Assembly (NCBI GenBank): GCA_027623295.1
Contig: JAQBXR010000004.1
Coordinates: 62,001 to 126,000 of the forward strand
From: Planctomycetota bacterium
GTDB lineage: Bacteria > Planctomycetota > UBA1135
DNA length: 64,000 bases
Direction: 5' to 3'
The notes below the pieces were generated by a model that had not been told where the DNA came from, did not search any database, and saw only the letters and a program-made list of their open reading frames with translations. Below, piece by piece: positions 43,801 to 51,009 of this stretch. Both the position numbers and the translations under genes were made by a program. Within the stretch, counting starts at the first letter, position 1, and each line of letters starts with the position of its first letter.

Positions 43801-43975
43801 CCGATTCTGGAGCTTGCCCGGGCGCAAAGGGTGAGCATTCTATGGGGGGGAATAAGTCAACTGCGCCTTCTCCCTCAACAAAGGAAGTGGCGTGTAGTGC
43901 GTACATTCCGTCGTGCACCGGATCGGGTCCTGTGGTGCCGAGGGAGACGAATATGGGGTCAAGAGAGGCGTTCAT
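40853..43975 (-). CDS. DinG/XPD-type Fe-S helicase with an inactive exonuclease-like N-terminal domain
   Basis: 1,040 residues from the ATG at 43975 (a GTG four codons earlier is possible). The N-terminal 180 residues look like a DnaQ-type 3'-5' exonuclease, but the first motif, normally DxETTGxDP, reads SLGTTGPDP: both metal-binding acids are gone. The helicase has Walker A APTGTGKT (about 333-340), DECD box (about 521) and, between them, cysteines at about 406, 454 and 480-489 (YICGR, PCGNR, NCCRGRSAMRC) able to hold a [4Fe-4S] cluster. The C-terminal RecA domain contains GLDTFWYGVDFPG and 'QGCGRLLRNESDRGAVLLLD'. Such enzymes unwind 5' overhang DNA, D-loops or RNA-DNA hybrids. Confidence 0.88.
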   Translation of the reverse strand: MNASLDPIFVSLGTTGPDPVHDGMYALHATSFVEGEGAVDLFPPIECSPFAPGQAPESAPKWLADKGLSGKKLQGMESWKEVVPAFLVGLESRPVVVASDRESFLLRFRNLCPTAIPPTVLDLTGFAAFLHPRRLENNFEALYLAFCGEAAPSPPGPEELRRLLVALVQKHLERDQVLRQLFARGYEDLRLENASEQKDSWDWLHMVERLLDQPSCYSAGAQQELFFSRSEDGQFQADLEEAPMDADRILRERDPRFLEDYRHEFRDTDPRCSRLEDDAPLGEEGQRRMAAFFDLLPKQFQVDDAEARERPGQRALGNTVAETLGKHEFVIADAPTGTGKTLAYLGPLMLWAVEHDVRVCVSTYTRALQEQAYFREVPRALDLLEAAGLPRAELPKVSLLKGRANYICGRAILDAAPEPSSASMVARVTWLRLAMFYNEDPTADLDGFPLAPGMPCGNRAKMVSTASAMMNQVRALPNCCRGRSAMRCAAGVRTLRSERSHLVVTNHAFVLARPEQFGHVVFDECDHLHEVALSAKSYDIELDDVAKLASNLQQSRGRDRAPLILLDQLLERLATGDRGERLEGATKESHLHVQGLDAAAHETARQLRVFEDFRREEHGKRTREEAAFLLHEYLESGRGDELVTALKGLRESVDGLDSALRTVIEELGDVHLRQARKLRWALRRPLELLAHWREGLGLWLGGESEEGDFSEDLHFEVVTDQRRRPLLALKWLLPQKWLGDVYFPSLRNAALVSATSKIRGGFRSMKAYLGLDLLQQDTIDRLGTPVREFASPASFDADAALYCVPEDAPPYAYRGPDAETWLEYVEDVLLFLAERTQGRLLGLFTSRVLVRRVGERLAPRFRALGLPFYWQGMPGFRKEEIMRLFRAQKESVLFGLDTFWYGVDFPGPTCEYIVMPKLPYGAPDDYMIAQQARMGWGPQRNAIYLPKALAMFRQGCGRLLRNESDRGAVLLLDRRVLEKRHANFLKELPTGPDEWQLPEIVRAESEQCFARIFAHMRLGGELERRGLTPSFLKARGALRS

Positions 43976-44057
43976 TGGCGCTCGCACAAAGCGTTCCGCT
44001 TAACGATAATACCTCCCGGTCAATCATCGTTCATCCCCAAAAAACGAGACCAAATCC

Positions 44058-45110
44058 ATGATTGAAATTACGGAAATCCAGGTCGACGGTTACGAGTGCG
44101 TTAAGCGCGCCATCGACCCTGTATCAGGCCTTCACGCCTACATTTCGGTGCACAGCACTGTTCTCGGTCCCGCTCTCGGCGGTATGCGCCTCTGGCCCTA
44201 TGGTTCTGAAGAAGAGGCCATGACCGACGTGCTGCGTTTGTCTCGTGGCATGACCTACAAGGCTGCTTGTGCAGGTTTGGCATTGGGGGGTGGAAAGTCT
44301 GTCATCATTGGCGATCCATCCATGAAATCGGACGCTTTTTTCGAAGCTATGGGGGAGTTTGTCGAGTCTTTCGGTGGTTCTTACATCACTGCGGAAGACG
44401 TCAACATCAAGGTAGAGGACATGGGCATTGTGGCGCGCAAGTCGGACCACGTGGTTGGCCTAGCCGGTAAATCCGGCAACCCATCGCCCAAAACTGCATG
44501 GGGAGTCTTCCTCGGCCTGAAGGCGTCCCTGGAAGATGTCTACGGCTCTGATTCTTGCGAAGGCAAGGTCGTGGCTGTGGAAGGCGCCGGTTCGGTCGGC
44601 TCAGTCTATGCGGATTACATCGCCAAGGATGGCGGCATAATTGTGGTCGCTGACATCAACGGCGAAAGTGCACAACGGGTGGCGAAGGCTACTGGCGGCA
44701 CCGTGGTTGGACCGGACGAAATCCGCGCAGTCGATTGCGATGTTTACGCACCGTGCGCACTTGGGGGCTCCATCAACGATGAGAGTATTGTGGGTCTGAA
44801 GTGCAAGATTGTTTGTGGCGCTGCTAACAACCAATTGCTCGAAGCTCGTCACGGCGACAAGCTACGCGAGCTTGGCATTCGTTACGCTCCAGACTTTGTG
44901 GTTAACGCCGCGGGGCTGATTAACGTCTTCGACGAAATGATGCCTGGTGGTTACAAGGAAGAGCGTGCCTTGAAGAACATGGATCAAATTCGAGAAAGCA
45001 TGCGTTCCATTTTCGCGATTTCGAACGAAGAAGGCATTAGCACTTCAGCAGCCGCAGACCGTTTTGCTGAGCGTCGTGTAGAAGAAGCACGCGCGGCAGC
45101 GAAGGCTTAA
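44058..45110 (+). CDS. Leucine dehydrogenase (Glu/Leu/Phe/Val dehydrogenase family)
   Basis: 350 residues, the size of Bacillus leucine dehydrogenase rather than hexameric glutamate dehydrogenase (about 420-450). The substrate domain has 'LGPALGGMRLWPYGSEEEAM' and 'AGLALGGGKSVIIGDP' with the catalytic lysine, then 'TAEDVNIKVEDM'. The NAD domain has VEGAGSVGSVYADYIAKDGG. It deaminates branched-chain amino acids to 2-oxo acids with NAD. It stands alone, with a strong terminator after it. Confidence 0.92.
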   Translation: MIEITEIQVDGYECVKRAIDPVSGLHAYISVHSTVLGPALGGMRLWPYGSEEEAMTDVLRLSRGMTYKAACAGLALGGGKSVIIGDPSMKSDAFFEAMGEFVESFGGSYITAEDVNIKVEDMGIVARKSDHVVGLAGKSGNPSPKTAWGVFLGLKASLEDVYGSDSCEGKVVAVEGAGSVGSVYADYIAKDGGIIVVADINGESAQRVAKATGGTVVGPDEIRAVDCDVYAPCALGGSINDESIVGLKCKIVCGAANNQLLEARHGDKLRELGIRYAPDFVVNAAGLINVFDEMMPGGYKEERALKNMDQIRESMRSIFAISNEEGISTSAAADRFAERRVEEARAAAKA

Positions 45111-45125
45111 GTTCGAGCGTAAAAC

Positions 45126-45162
45126 AAAAAAGCTGGCGCCTCCCTTGGGGGTGCCGGCTTTT
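45126..45162 (+). terminator. Intrinsic terminator after leucine dehydrogenase gene
   Basis: An A-rich left arm (aaaaagctggcgcctccc) pairs with gggggtgccggctttt, with a few G-T pairs, followed by tctcgttttt. It can also serve the convergent strand. Confidence 0.8.
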
Positions 45163-45178
45163 CTCGTTTTTAATGCGC

Positions 45179-45476
45179 TTAGTTTTTCATTAGCATCTGG
45201 CCAATCGCAGTTGCCCAGGTGCGAGGAATCTTGACGACCTCTGGATCCAACATGGCCTGTACACGGTCAAGCTCTTGCTCTAAGAAACCACCGTAATAGC
45301 CAAAGCCAGCATTGTTAATGAGAATATCGACAGCCCAGTCGGCCTCTTCTGTTTTGGTGAAGAGTTGGTCTGCAGCGTCGTGCGACCAGGATGAGGTTGC
45401 GCCCATCGGCAGCGAGCTGACGTGCAAAATCTACACCTAAACCGCTAGAGGCACCAGTGATTAGGGCCCAAGATTT
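45179..45476 (-). pseudogene. Remains of a short-chain dehydrogenase gene
   Basis: Two short frames on the - strand hold pieces of a classical SDR. From 45476: '[20 protein letters not shown]' (cofactor glycines) and '[10 protein letters not shown]'. Then, in another frame from about 45385: '[20 protein letters not shown]' (NNAG motif) and 'LDRVQAMLD', and then an abrupt C-terminal tail. An ordinary SDR has about 30 residues between LVARR and the NNAG strand and over 100 after 'AMLD', including the Ser-Tyr-Lys active site. All that is missing. So at least two internal deletions and one frame change have destroyed the gene, leaving about 300 bases. It lies directly downstream of the MetAP gene. 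Confidence 0.85.
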
Positions 45477-45495
45477 CCTGGAGTCAGGCAATGAT

Positions 45496-46428
45496 CTAGC
45501 CCGTGATGACTTCCACACCATCCGCGGTAACGATCATGGTATGTTCGGTTTGGGTGATGCGAGTTGCGGGATCTGGATCCACCAAAGGTGGAAAGTCCAT
45601 CAGGCAACCAGTGCGCTGCAAACGACTCAAGGTACCTTCGATGGCATCTGCCGACATACCCCGAAAAGTGCGACGTGCGAAAGGGAGGCCGTTCATGCCT
45701 TCAATGACTTCCCACACACCAGGGTCTATCCCCTTCATCTTGCGAGGTTTTTTCTGCATCATAAAAATCTCGGCGCGACCAGATTCATGCACCGTGCCAT
45801 TGCCATTGGTTGCGAAAGGCTCAATCGCAATGACCATACCTTCTTCAAGGATTCCACGTGACCACTTGTCAGGCGCAGCTGGAATTTGTGGAGCGCAATG
45901 AACGGTCCATCGCGCAACGCCATGTCCGGTTAAGTTGTAAACCGGACGAAAACCGCGAGCCTCAATCGCGCGCAATATCGCGGCCGAAATGGTGCGCACC
46001 TCTACACCAGGTCCAGCGGTTTCAATCGCGGCAGCCAAGCCATCGGCCGAAGCTTGCACCATGTTGATGTACTCCTCCTTCTCGCCGAGATAGATGGTCT
46101 GCGCATTATCTGCAACGTAGCCATCGACCTCCACGCCAATGTCGACCTTCACCACATCTTCTGCCTCATAGACCATGGTGTCGCCAGGGCGGGGGCAATA
46201 GTGTGCGGCCACATGGTTGCGACTGGTCTGTGCCGGGAAGGCCATACCGGCGCCCTCGGAACGAATGTAGTCCTCTACTTCGTTCATGACATCTTCCAAT
46301 TTTGCGCCAGGCTTCACCAGGGAAGCAGCAAGTTTGCGGGCAGTGCCAGCAATCACGCCAGCACGGCGGAACTTTTCGATGGCCTCAGGGCTAGAAGCGG
46401 GGTGTTGCGTCAATTTCATCAGGGGCAT
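45496..46428 (-). CDS. Methionine aminopeptidase of the archaeal/eukaryotic type II
   Basis: 310 residues. Metal ligands of the M24 fold are all visible: D96 and D107 ([15 protein letters not shown]), H169 ([12 protein letters not shown]), E203 ([10 protein letters not shown]) and E295 (TEHTMIV), with H76 near the active site. Three things mark it as type II: the helical insert after E203 ('[20 protein letters not shown]' and on), the 'AIEPFATNG' motif, and the end '[17 protein letters not shown]', which align well with archaeal enzymes such as that of Pyrococcus. Bacterial enzymes are normally type I (about 250-265 residues). It removes the first methionine from new proteins. Transfer from archaea is likely. 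Whether a type I gene also exists cannot be seen here. Confidence 0.88.
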   Translation of the reverse strand: MPLMKLTQHPASSPEAIEKFRRAGVIAGTARKLAASLVKPGAKLEDVMNEVEDYIRSEGAGMAFPAQTSRNHVAAHYCPRPGDTMVYEAEDVVKVDIGVEVDGYVADNAQTIYLGEKEEYINMVQASADGLAAAIETAGPGVEVRTISAAILRAIEARGFRPVYNLTGHGVARWTVHCAPQIPAAPDKWSRGILEEGMVIAIEPFATNGNGTVHESGRAEIFMMQKKPRKMKGIDPGVWEVIEGMNGLPFARRTFRGMSADAIEGTLSRLQRTGCLMDFPPLVDPDPATRITQTEHTMIVTADGVEVITG

Positions 46429-46564
46429 TCCTTAGGTGGAATCCGAGGATTTTAGAGTATTTATTGGGTTTACGGGAATTCAAAAGAATCAAAGGCGAAT
46501 TCTGCTCAAGTCCTTTAGGGACGGGCCGAGGGCTGCCGATAGATACCCGAACCCAGTTCATCCC

Positions 46565-47497
46565 ATGCTTCAAATTCAGACAGGACAGAAGATTGGCCAA
46601 TATCAGGTCGAAGGCTTTCTCGGCAGAGGAGCATTCGCACAGGTATTCCTGGCCACCGACCTCAAAGGACGCCGTGTTGCTCTCAAAATGGGCGACGACA
46701 GTGGTGGCGGACGGTTCCTCCCTCGCTTCGGCGAAGTGACGGGGACCCGCGACCCGCGTGCTGTGAGTCCCGACGAAACCCCGGCAGAAGCCATGTTCCT
46801 CGACCCAGTGGAAGGCGCTCGACCCGAGGTCTTGAATGCAAACGAGGTGGATGACCTGTTGCTCCAAGAAGCTGAAATGCTGCGCCTGGCCGATGGTAAC
46901 TCGGTGCCGCGCTTGCATGAGATTATCTATGTGGAGGACCGCCCCGTGCTGGTCATGGATCATATTCCTGGCAGCACCCTGCGCGAGCGCATTCGCTCCA
47001 TGGAAGGTGTCAAACTAGGCTGGATTCTAAAGGCGGCCCAAATCGTGCAACGCAACTGCGAGTTCGGATGGACTTGCCACGGCGACATTAAGCCGGAGAA
47101 CATCATCATTACCGAGCAGGAGGAAGTCCTCCTCATTGACCCGGTACCCAAAGCTTGTCGTGAAGACAGCATCGTGACCACCCCCTGGTACAATCCCTTC
47201 CTACGCTGGGATGAGAAGGGTGATGCCCAATCATTTGCCATCATTCTGTATGAATTGATGGTTGGCGCCGTACCTTTTGATCAAGTCCCCTGGTCGATGG
47301 CAGGTACCTGTGCCAGCGCTCACTCGGAGGAGGAACGGGAAATGAGCCTTTCGCTCTATCTCGCTTATCCACCGATGAGAGAATTGAACGCCTTAACTCC
47401 AAGGCACATCGAACAAATGTTTCACCGCTCTATGTGCGATTCGAGTTATGGCTTAGCTGAGCTGATTTACGACCTCGAGGAATTCCTCCTGCGTTAA
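46565..47497 (+). CDS. Serine/threonine protein kinase-like protein
   Basis: 310 residues from the ATG at 46565; the frame is open upstream, but that text looks noncoding. Kinase landmarks: glycine loop LGRGAFAQVFLA (19-30), lysine in RRVALKMGDD (Lys41), catalytic loop TCHGDIKPENI (Asp174) and a metal site IDPVPK (Asp192). The usual DFG is DPV. A threonine-rich activation segment 'TTPWYNPFLRWDEKGDAQSF' follows. About 45 extra residues sit between the lysine and the helix C glutamate. No membrane helix or sensor domain is attached. It may be active, since the key Lys and both Asp are present, but the DPV change is unusual. Bacterial Hanks-type kinases are common in Planctomycetota. Confidence 0.83.
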   Translation: MLQIQTGQKIGQYQVEGFLGRGAFAQVFLATDLKGRRVALKMGDDSGGGRFLPRFGEVTGTRDPRAVSPDETPAEAMFLDPVEGARPEVLNANEVDDLLLQEAEMLRLADGNSVPRLHEIIYVEDRPVLVMDHIPGSTLRERIRSMEGVKLGWILKAAQIVQRNCEFGWTCHGDIKPENIIITEQEEVLLIDPVPKACREDSIVTTPWYNPFLRWDEKGDAQSFAIILYELMVGAVPFDQVPWSMAGTCASAHSEEEREMSLSLYLAYPPMRELNALTPRHIEQMFHRSMCDSSYGLAELIYDLEEFLLR

Positions 47498-47558
47498 AGC
47501 AGAGTCGAAAGTCAGATTCCCGTGATTGGAGGAGGTTGTTAGAATCTCCTCCGAATCC

Positions 47559-48413
47559 ATGGGAACCACCGCAAATCGTACTCTTCAGCTCGGACACAGC
47601 CCTGATCCAGATGATGCCTTCATGCATTTTGCATTGGCGGCCGATCGTCTTGATACCGGTGGGCTCATCTTTGAGCACAAATTAGAAGATATTGAGTCTC
47701 TAAACCGTCGCGCAGTGACCGGCGACTATGAGATTACCGCAGTCTCGATTCACGGCTATGCCTTCGTGTCCGACAAGTACGCCTTGTTGAATCACGGCGC
47801 ATCCATGGGCGAAAAGTACGGCCCGCGGATTGTGGCACGCGAAGAAATGTCTTTGTCGGATCTCGAAAAGGGCAAGGGCAAGCGCATTGCCATCCCTGGC
47901 GAGTGGACCAGCGCCCACCTTGCTGCACAAATGCTGATCGGTGACTACGACTACGGCATTGTGGCTTTTGATGAAATCCCTTTCGCTGTTGAGAAAGGTG
48001 AGTACGACGCCGGCGTGTTGATTCACGAAGGGCAACTCACTTTCCAAGAGCAAGGTTTGGTCTTGTTGGAAGACCTTGGTGTTTGGTGGGCGAAGGAGAC
48101 CGATGGCTTACCACTTCCATTGGGCGGCAACACGGTGCGCCGTGACTTGGGCGATTTGATTCCGCAGGTTTCCAACCTTTTGCGCGAGTCGATTCAGTAC
48201 GGATTGGATCACCGCGAAGAGTCGGTGCAATATTCCTTGCAGTTTGGTCGTGACCTCAGCCTTGAGCAGGCTGACGAATTCATTGCCATGTACGTGAATG
48301 AGCGCACGATCGATTACGGAGACGACGGTCGCGAAGCCGTGCGCCTGTTCTTGGATCGCGCTTTCCGCATGGGATTAATTCCGCAAATGCCTGAGCTAGA
48401 TTTCGTGCGCTAG
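47559..48413 (+). CDS. mqnD: 1,4-dihydroxy-6-naphthoate synthase (futalosine pathway)
   Basis: 284 residues from the ATG at 47559 (a TTG at 47526 is also in frame). It has the MqnA/MqnD fold with the MqnD signature LGHSPDPDDAFMHFALA near the start, 'GDYEITAVSIHGYAFVSDKY', 'LLNHGASMGEKYGPRIVARE' and 'GVWWAKETDGLPLPLGG'. It cleaves cyclic de-hypoxanthine futalosine to give dihydroxynaphthoate for menaquinone. No other mqn gene lies in the window. A perfect ggaggag/ctcctcc inverted repeat (47528-47534 with 47546-47552) and TAGAAT (47540-47545) lie between. Confidence 0.92.
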   Translation: MGTTANRTLQLGHSPDPDDAFMHFALAADRLDTGGLIFEHKLEDIESLNRRAVTGDYEITAVSIHGYAFVSDKYALLNHGASMGEKYGPRIVAREEMSLSDLEKGKGKRIAIPGEWTSAHLAAQMLIGDYDYGIVAFDEIPFAVEKGEYDAGVLIHEGQLTFQEQGLVLLEDLGVWWAKETDGLPLPLGGNTVRRDLGDLIPQVSNLLRESIQYGLDHREESVQYSLQFGRDLSLEQADEFIAMYVNERTIDYGDDGREAVRLFLDRAFRMGLIPQMPELDFVR

Positions 48414-48456
48414 TGGGAGGCGGGGATTAGACTGGATTTGCCGTTTCTAGGCGTCC

Positions 48457-48743
48457 ATGAACTCCAACTCTGACTTTCTGACCAGCAGCGCAATTGAAGA
48501 CTTGCGCCGCTTCCGGCTGCTGGTCGATAAAGCGCCGTTTTGCATCCACGCTTTGATGATTTCCCGCGCTCCTATATTCAAGACCGCGAAGTGCATTCCG
48601 TCTTGGACGTGCCTGTGCGAAGGGCTGGAAAACTCGTGGGCCTGGTAGGTATTTCGGATACAACCCACCATCGGGAGTGGGAGGAAGACGAGGTCGATTT
48701 TGCGCTAGATCTCGCGCAGCAGGTCGTCCGAGTATTAGATTAG
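48457..48743 (+). pseudogene. Broken PAS-GAF sensor part of a hybrid histidine kinase
   Basis: This is the damaged 5' part of the kinase that follows. The frame from ATG 48457 begins like a PAS sensor (DLRRFRLLVDKAPFCIH) and then loses register. From about 48550 another frame gives the end of a GAF domain ('VHSVLDVPVRRAGKLVGLVG' then 'REWEEDEVDFALDLAQQVVR'), meets TAG at 48741-48743, and continues in that same frame into the kinase (ADADVAEEKQRGLERQMLHA). About 150-250 residues that should separate the PAS start from this GAF end are missing. So there is an internal deletion with frame change plus one nonsense codon. Confidence 0.8.
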
Positions 48744-48791
48744 GCCGATGCCGATGTAGCGGAAGAGAAGCAGAGAGGCTTAGAAAGGCAA

Positions 48792-49934
48792 ATGTTGCAT
48801 GCGCAAAAAATGGAGAGTTTGGGCCTTATGGCTGGGGGCATTGCGCATGACTTCAATAATCTGTTGGTTGCCATCTTGGGGAATGCAGATTTACTTCAAC
48901 GGTCCCTGCCGATCGACTCTACGGAGTTGGGCTTGGTGAGCGAAATTGAATCGGCCTCGCAGCGTGCAGCGGAATTATGTCAGCAAATGTTGGCTTACTC
49001 CGGGCACAGTAGTCACGAAGTTTCAAGATTTAGCCTGCAGGACTTGGTCTCCGAAATGATTCAGATTCTGCGCATTACGATTTCTAAGGACGCAGAGCTG
49101 GTTTATGAATCGGGAGAAATTCTCCCTTGCACAGAGGGAGATTCATCGCAAATCCGCCAGGTCATTATGAATCTAATCTTGAATGCTGCGGAGTCTTTGC
49201 CCGGAGGGCGGGGTGAGATTTTTATCAAGACTCAATTGGTGGCTGGTGGTTGTGCGCCGTCCAAGCATGGCGTCAACGTCCCTGGCGATGCGGACTATTT
49301 GTGCCTCAAGGTGACCGATACAGGTTGCGGTATGAGCGAAGAAATGTTGGACCGTATTTACGATCCTTTCTTCTCCACTAAGTTCACCGGACGAGGTTTG
49401 GGTTTGGCATCGGTGTTGGGAATCGTGCGCGCGCACAAGGGTGGCATCCAGGTCGCCAGTGAAGTCGGCAAGGGCACAACTTTCCGTTTATGTTTGCCGC
49501 TAGCTTCGGAGCCCAAGCTGCTCCCGGTTATCGAGGACACCTCCCTCGGAGAATGGAAGGCCTCTGGCCTAGCACTCATGGTCGATGACGATGAAACGGT
49601 TTTGCTGCTGGGCAAGGAAATGCTGACAAGGATTGGCTTCAGGGTCATTCAGGCAACCAATGGCGAGGAAGCCCTTCGCCTATTTGATTCCCACCGCGAG
49701 GAGCTCTCTGTGGTTCTGTTGGACTTGACCATGCCAGGACTCAGTGGCCAGGAGGTTTATGGCAGGATGCAAGATCTCGATGCCTCGATTCCGGTGGTCA
49801 TGTCGAGTGGATACACCGAGCAACACGTTGCACTGCGCCTTGGATCGCGCGGATTGGGTGGTTTTTTACAAAAACCCTATACGCTTGATCAATTAGCTAT
49901 ACAAATTCACCGGCTGCTCGGACGCTTAAGCTAG
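48792..49934 (+). CDS. Histidine kinase and receiver remnant of a hybrid sensor kinase
   Basis: 380 residues from the first in-frame ATG after the broken sensor part. It has the H box GGIAHDFNNLLVAILGNADL, N box 'VIMNLILNAAESLPGGRGEI', G1 'LKVTDTGCGMSEEML', F box 'IYDPFFSTKFTGRGLGLASV' and a C-terminal receiver domain with DDDE, phospho-acceptor in VVLLDLTMPG and the final lysine in LQKPYT. The catalytic core is intact, so a soluble, sensorless kinase could still be made if translation starts here. Otherwise this is the undamaged end of a dead gene. A small pseudo-receiver gene follows. Confidence 0.85.
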   Translation: MLHAQKMESLGLMAGGIAHDFNNLLVAILGNADLLQRSLPIDSTELGLVSEIESASQRAAELCQQMLAYSGHSSHEVSRFSLQDLVSEMIQILRITISKDAELVYESGEILPCTEGDSSQIRQVIMNLILNAAESLPGGRGEIFIKTQLVAGGCAPSKHGVNVPGDADYLCLKVTDTGCGMSEEMLDRIYDPFFSTKFTGRGLGLASVLGIVRAHKGGIQVASEVGKGTTFRLCLPLASEPKLLPVIEDTSLGEWKASGLALMVDDDETVLLLGKEMLTRIGFRVIQATNGEEALRLFDSHREELSVVLLDLTMPGLSGQEVYGRMQDLDASIPVVMSSGYTEQHVALRLGSRGLGGFLQKPYTLDQLAIQIHRLLGRLS

Positions 49935-50002
49935 GTCGTTGGATTATTCTCTTTTTGAGGGGCCAAGGGTCGGTTCTCTGCCGATGGACAGGTAAGAACT
50001 GC

Positions 50003-50407
50003 ATGGCAAAGGATTCTGAACCAAACCGACAGGGAAAGGTCGTCGTCCTGGTCTCCGAAGACTTCTTCAGGGATTGGATTTGTACTACCCTCGAGGCCCT
50101 TGGTCGCGTGGCCATTCGGCTTGAGCCTGGCGATGACCTACTGAACCGCGTTCTAGCCACCAACTGCCTTGGTGTGGTTGTGGATTTGGAAGACCAGAAG
50201 TTTGATGGTCCAGAGGTGTTGAAAGGCGTCCGCGCATCGGAAAAGTCGGCTGACTGGACGATTATGAGCTTTTGCTCGTATGAGGACGAGGAACGCATGG
50301 CCAAAGTCACTGCGCTCGGACTGACCGTCACGCCGCGTTCCACCTTCGCTCTGAACCTGGTGCGCAAGCTTCAGGAGTTTGGCGCGGACGGGGAAGCCGA
50401 TTCCTAA
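50003..50407 (+). CDS. Receiver-like regulatory protein
   Basis: 134 residues from the ATG at 50003. Alternating beta-alpha pattern of a response-regulator receiver: 'GKVVVLVSEDFFRDWICTTL', then 'GVVVDLEDQKFDGPEVLKGV', 'DWTIMSFCSYEDEERMAKV' and 'LGLTVTPRSTFALNLVRKL'. An aspartate (in VVVDLEDQ) falls where the phospho-acceptor would be, but the N-terminal acidic pair is E-D only and the conserved lysine is missing, so phosphorylation is doubtful. No output domain. It follows the hybrid kinase by 68 bases and may once have been part of the same pathway. Confidence 0.7.
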   Translation: MAKDSEPNRQGKVVVLVSEDFFRDWICTTLEALGRVAIRLEPGDDLLNRVLATNCLGVVVDLEDQKFDGPEVLKGVRASEKSADWTIMSFCSYEDEERMAKVTALGLTVTPRSTFALNLVRKLQEFGADGEADS

Positions 50408-50595
50408 ACGGGCCTAAAACGGCTTAGAATGCGCCAGAATTGCAGCTTCGAGGCCCAGGTTGCCCTAATTCTTCTTTTTGGGTAGAATGCATGGCCTTAA
50501 AGGGGGCCCAGTCAGCCAAAGGCGTGCGTGGCAAACCCTCTCATCCCGTAATACCCTCCTCTGCGAGGGAATTTCAACCCGATACAAGAAATAGC

Positions 50596-50940
50596 GTGGT
50601 TAAGCTCTACATCAAGTCCAATTGCAGGACCTGTGACAAGGCCGTGAAATACCTCACAAAGAAGGATGTTTCTTTCGAAGTGTTAGACATCATGAAGAGC
50701 CCTCCTGCAAAAAAGCTGCTTGAAAAAGCAGTAGATGCTCTCGATCCCAAAGGCGCTTTCAATAAGAAGGCCAAGGGATACAAGGAGCACAGCATCGAGG
50801 ATGCAAACTTCAAGACTAAAAAAGAGGTCGTTGATCTCCTTCGTGCCAACCCGGATATGATTCGTCGCCCACTTTTGGCGCGCGGTGAAAAAGCTATCCT
50901 TGGGTTTGACGAAGCAGATTACGCAACCTTCCTGCGTTAG
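50596..50940 (+). CDS. ArsC/Spx-family thioredoxin-fold protein
   Basis: 114 residues from GTG 50596 (VVKLYIKSNCRTCDKAVKYL); an in-frame ATG at 50491 would add 35 residues that look unstructured. It has an N-terminal CxxC (NCRTC), then 'VSFEVLDIMKSPPAKKLLEK', and the C-terminal 'MIRRPLLARGEKAILGFDEA' typical of ArsC and Spx proteins, where the arginine and proline shape the active site. It is closest to the YffB/Spx-like arsenate reductase group; a true arsenate reductase role is not proven and no ars genes are near. TAGAAT occurs at 50425 and 50483 upstream. Confidence 0.82.
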   Translation: MVKLYIKSNCRTCDKAVKYLTKKDVSFEVLDIMKSPPAKKLLEKAVDALDPKGAFNKKAKGYKEHSIEDANFKTKKEVVDLLRANPDMIRRPLLARGEKAILGFDEADYATFLR

Positions 50941-50962
50941 GCTGTAAGAGCCCCCTTTGATC

Positions 50963-51000
50963 CGGTCCGGTGGCATGCGCCTCCGGACCGTTCCTTTTTG
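50963..51000 (+). terminator. Intrinsic terminator after the ArsC-like gene
   Basis: cggtccgg...ccggaccg (50963-50970 with 50983-50990), extendable by ggc/gcc across one mismatch, followed by ttccttttt. Confidence 0.8.
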
Positions 51001-51009
51001 TCTCCGCTC

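Noticed and set aside
45600-45620. Possible transposon or integrase scar beside the SDR fragments
   Set aside because: I found no terminal inverted repeats, target duplications or transposase frames in 45100-46450; simple deletions explain the fragments.
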